The notes beneath the pieces are model-generated. The model ran no database searches. It was given only the letters and a program-made list of their open reading frames with translations, and was not told where the DNA came from. Positions 60,904-64,000 of a stretch of DNA of 64,000 nucleotides are shown here, piece after piece (within the stretch, counting starts at the first letter, position 1; each line of letters opens with the position of its first letter). This DNA comes from Phycomyces blakesleeanus NRRL 1555(-) (lineage: Eukaryota; Mucoromycota; Mucoromycetes; Mucorales; Phycomycetaceae): assembly GCF_001638985.1 (NCBI RefSeq), contig NW_017265161.1:350985-414984 (forward strand), read 5' to 3'. Made by a program: the position numbers and the translations under genes.

Positions 60904-63900
60904 CATTTGAGTAGTATTAAAAGACAGAATATATACCATTTTATTGGGCATGGATTTGATATAAAATGTCAATTGAGCAATATGCTCCCTGATTCGAAAT
61001 TATAAGAATAGACCAAGAACAAAATATATCTTTATTCTTACAGCTGTACCTTATCAGATTTAATAAAATATATATATTTCTTTGATTTATATGAGATTTT
61101 GATATATATTTAACTGAAATATAACAAAAAGTAAAAAAAAAAAATTATCAACTATGAATTTAATGTTTCTAGTTGATGTTAGAATATTAAGATCTATTGA
61201 AAAATAAAAATAAAAGTAAAACACTATTATATCAAAAACATATAACAGCTTATTGAGAATTAGTAAGAGTTGTATTGAAGTTATATAGATATATTATATT
61301 TATATTTCTGTGTTTTATAGCTTATAAACTACATAAACAGATGCTTATAGTAGAGATCAATTAAATAATAAATAGTAATAGTAATAATAAAGAAATTTAA
61401 CTTTTTTGTTTGATTGTTAAATTTTATACTTTTTTTTAACATTATTAAATTAAATCCTTTTTAATATGTTTTATTTTATTTATAGATATATAGCCTTCTT
61501 TCTTTTTATTATTTTCAATGCTTATTTATTTTTGTAGAGATTACAGAAGACAATGTTTGTGCAACTTAGTATGTGCATTGTAGAAAAAATGAGCCTTATA
61601 ATGTGTTAAAGCTAAAAAAATAAATAAGCATATATATATATATATATGTGTCTCTTTAAAGTTGTTTCTTGTTTAAGTTAATTTCTAACAGAAACCATGG
61701 GTGATGCCTACAGACGGCTTTGTAATTAAGAGAAAGCTGAATACATAATCTAAAAATATTATGTAATTGTCCCTTGTCCTGACAAAGCTATAATTCAGAA
61801 GATTAATACAGACTTCTCTAGGTTACAACTAGCTATTAATCAACAGAAATCTTTAAAACATAAAACTCAAATGTTGCTATAGGTCATTGCTATATTCTTT
61901 ATTAAGTAAAACACTATGTGAAGTATCTATTATTCTCTTTAATGTTATTTGTTTATCTCACTTATAATATATAGCAATTTTGCACAATAAATAAATTATT
62001 ACTATTTAACTCAATATCATATTCAGTTTACTCATATCATATATTTAAATAAAATTTTTAAAGCTTGATTCAGTGATAAAAAGATCACAAAATCTCAAAA
62101 AATATATTGTTAAACAAAGAACCTTTATATTTTATTTCACATTTAATTTTATAATGTTAGACTTAATCTTTTCAGCTAAAACAATTGTACCTGTTTGTTT
62201 ATCAAGTGGAGTTGTTGTAGTAACAGAAAACTCTGAGTACTACATGTTTATGAGCACTAATTCTCTTATTAAACTTGTAATTAATATAGTTGCTTTCTTT
62301 CGCACATGAGATTTTTGTCTTTTGAAAAATTCTAACAATCATCAAAGAATAAACAAAAAGAATTAGCTAACAAAATATAATTGGTCAACATATTATATAT
62401 GTAATAGAGAGTAACTTACTTAAATATATTTTGCTTGAACGCCAGTGTAAAGGTATAATCTCACATATTAAAATTAAATCATATAGGAAAGCGAAAAGTA
62501 TAAGTATAATGAATTAAACAGTAATATAAAAGAAGAAGAACGATTAGAAAAAAGCATGCACTAGTTTAAAGAGTATTGATAAATAAAATAAAATAGAAAG
62601 TGACTTTGAAATGAGTAAGATCTCGAAAAACATTTATTTTATAAATTGTTATTGTATATATATCAGATTAGTTTCTGTGTTTACTTTAAATATAACTTAT
62701 TGGTTCGAAATTTTGAAGCTACACATTGATAGCTAATAATAAACTTCTTTGCTACACAATGATATGGGAATAATTATATAGTTTCTACTCAAACTATAAA
62801 TCTTAAGTCATTTCAATGGACTAAGATCTCATTTATAATATAAAGTATGTTTCAAAATTGTACTCATATATAGTTTACTTATATTTTAACTTCGGATATA
62901 CTTTCTATAACATCAAAGTTAGTACTCGTTTTAATTAAGTGACAGTCTAAATCGAGAATTATAATAGAATCAATAACACAATTAAAAGTCTGTACACAGA
63001 AATATTACTATTTAATTTATTTTGTGTATATCACACTCATAATACAAATGACCTGATATTTTTGTTTAAAGCATGAAAACTTTATATGACGTACCCACAC
63101 TTTATAAAATTAAGTAATTTAAATATGGCTATACAGCAACACATTTTCAAATACTGGAATAGAAATAAGACTAAAAGTAAAAATGAGATTTGACTTAATT
63201 ATACTAAGTAAATGTAAAGCCATCAAAAGTCTGTTTACTGGTATATACTTAAGTTGTGTTTTAGATATCTTTGATATTGACACGAAAAAAAGTAAAGCGG
63301 TAGGATTTATCCAAATGGAAAGATAATTATATTAAGTGCACATATAGTAAAATAAATAAGGTAAGTGAGTAGGTGGAGACCGAGTCGAATTAATTAAAGT
63401 GAAAGGCTGAAGAAGAATAAGAGTGTAGTGTAACAGCGATTTTGTTTTAAAAATATTGAGAAGGTTTTGATAGTAGAGGATTTGTGTTGTGTAAAGAGTG
63501 CAGAATAGTGAGATTGACGGAGGCAGTGTGTAGTAAATGATTTTTTTTATATGAGATGGGTTTGAGAATTAGGGTTTGTAACAATTTTATTATTATTATA
63601 GACTTGAAGATTATTGTGTGCGCCTATGAAGAGAGATTACTATGGTAGGACTTTGCGATGGGTGATTTCTGTTTGGTCTAGAACCAGTTATTTAAAGATA
63701 TAGTAAAAGTCGGAAGCTTTGGAGAATATGTATGATGGGATGAGATCATTGTCACTGAAGACAGTCTTGGAAGTATAAGCATACAAGTGTTATGTGCGTG
63801 CAAAAGTTTAAAGGTAGTTCTGAGAACAGTGGTATATAGCACTTTTGATAGCGTTGTGCAGCTGGTATTGCTAGGCATAATAAAAAAAAAGAATATTGTA

Positions 63901-64000
63901 GTTATTGGTGTCGGTTTTTAAAGCGTTGAGAAGTTTATAGGGACACGAAAGTATGACTGAGGGCCTATTTCTTGTTCGACTCGTATATACTATGGACAGC
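60904..64000. other. AT-rich gene desert, part 2, with a purine-rich right end
   Basis: From 60904 to about 63360 the sequence is AT-rich without a gene; a short plus frame at 62073-62309 has no recognised motif. From about 63360 to the window end, the plus strand becomes G-rich and purine-skewed, with two roughly similar stretches around 63445 and 63915 (TTTTAAA...TTGAGAAG). This end may be part of a different repeat or decayed element running past the window. Confidence 0.45.

Overview
The window is nuclear DNA of a fungus, most likely a zygomycete of the Mucoromycota (probably Mucorales). The evidence is short intron-rich genes (about 70 introns of roughly 50-250 nt, full of TA repeats), very AT-rich intergenic DNA, microsatellites, and proteins of clearly fungal type: ergosterol-pathway squalene epoxidase, Tps2-type trehalose phosphatase, an Atf1-like bZIP factor and a Cti6-like PHD protein. 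Genus was inferred from general character only. Exon structures were rebuilt by hand from splice sites, reading phase and family conservation. Every multi-exon model below closes in frame, except the kinesin-like locus, which is broken.

Layout. 1.4-4.4 kb: Cti6-like PHD-finger protein (-). 7.0-9.2 kb: ESCRT-II subunit Vps36 (-), divergent from Pelota/Dom34 (+, 10.0-11.9 kb). 12-14.6 kb: decayed DNA, including a dead Tc1/mariner transposase. 14.9-16.4 kb: low-complexity protein of unknown function (-), divergent from the SF3b subunit PHF5A/Rds3 (+, 16.9-17.6 kb). 18.2-19.8 kb: Atf1-like bZIP factor (-). 22.2-27.0 kb: Sit4-phosphatase-associated SAP protein (-, 13 exons). 28.8-30.4 kb: decayed kinesin-like gene flanked by a dispersed repeat. 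32.4-34.8 kb: squalene monooxygenase (+). 35.3-35.5 kb: small secreted protein (-). 37.7-38.6 kb: mitochondrial LYR-motif protein (-). 40.6-43.5 kb: Tps2-like trehalose-phosphate phosphatase (+). 44.9-50.4 kb: exoribonuclease Xrn1 (+, 12 exons). 50.7-51.4 kb: retroelement tail relic. 51.9-53.8 kb: intronless F-box protein (+). 53.8-64 kb: AT-rich stretch of about 10 kb with no gene I can support, holding transposon remnants.

The genes are housekeeping and stress/regulatory functions (mRNA decay and ribosome rescue, splicing, endosomal sorting, sterol and trehalose synthesis, phosphatase and stress signalling). They do not form a pathway cluster. I found no tRNA, rRNA, CRISPR array or biosynthetic cluster. 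I do not see a clearly new biological system. The items most worth a second look are four GC-AG introns in a set of about 70, a recurrent T-run/A-run palindrome followed by G, a transposase in which conserved tryptophans became TAG, the decaying kinesin locus between diverged repeats, and the 10-kb gene desert.
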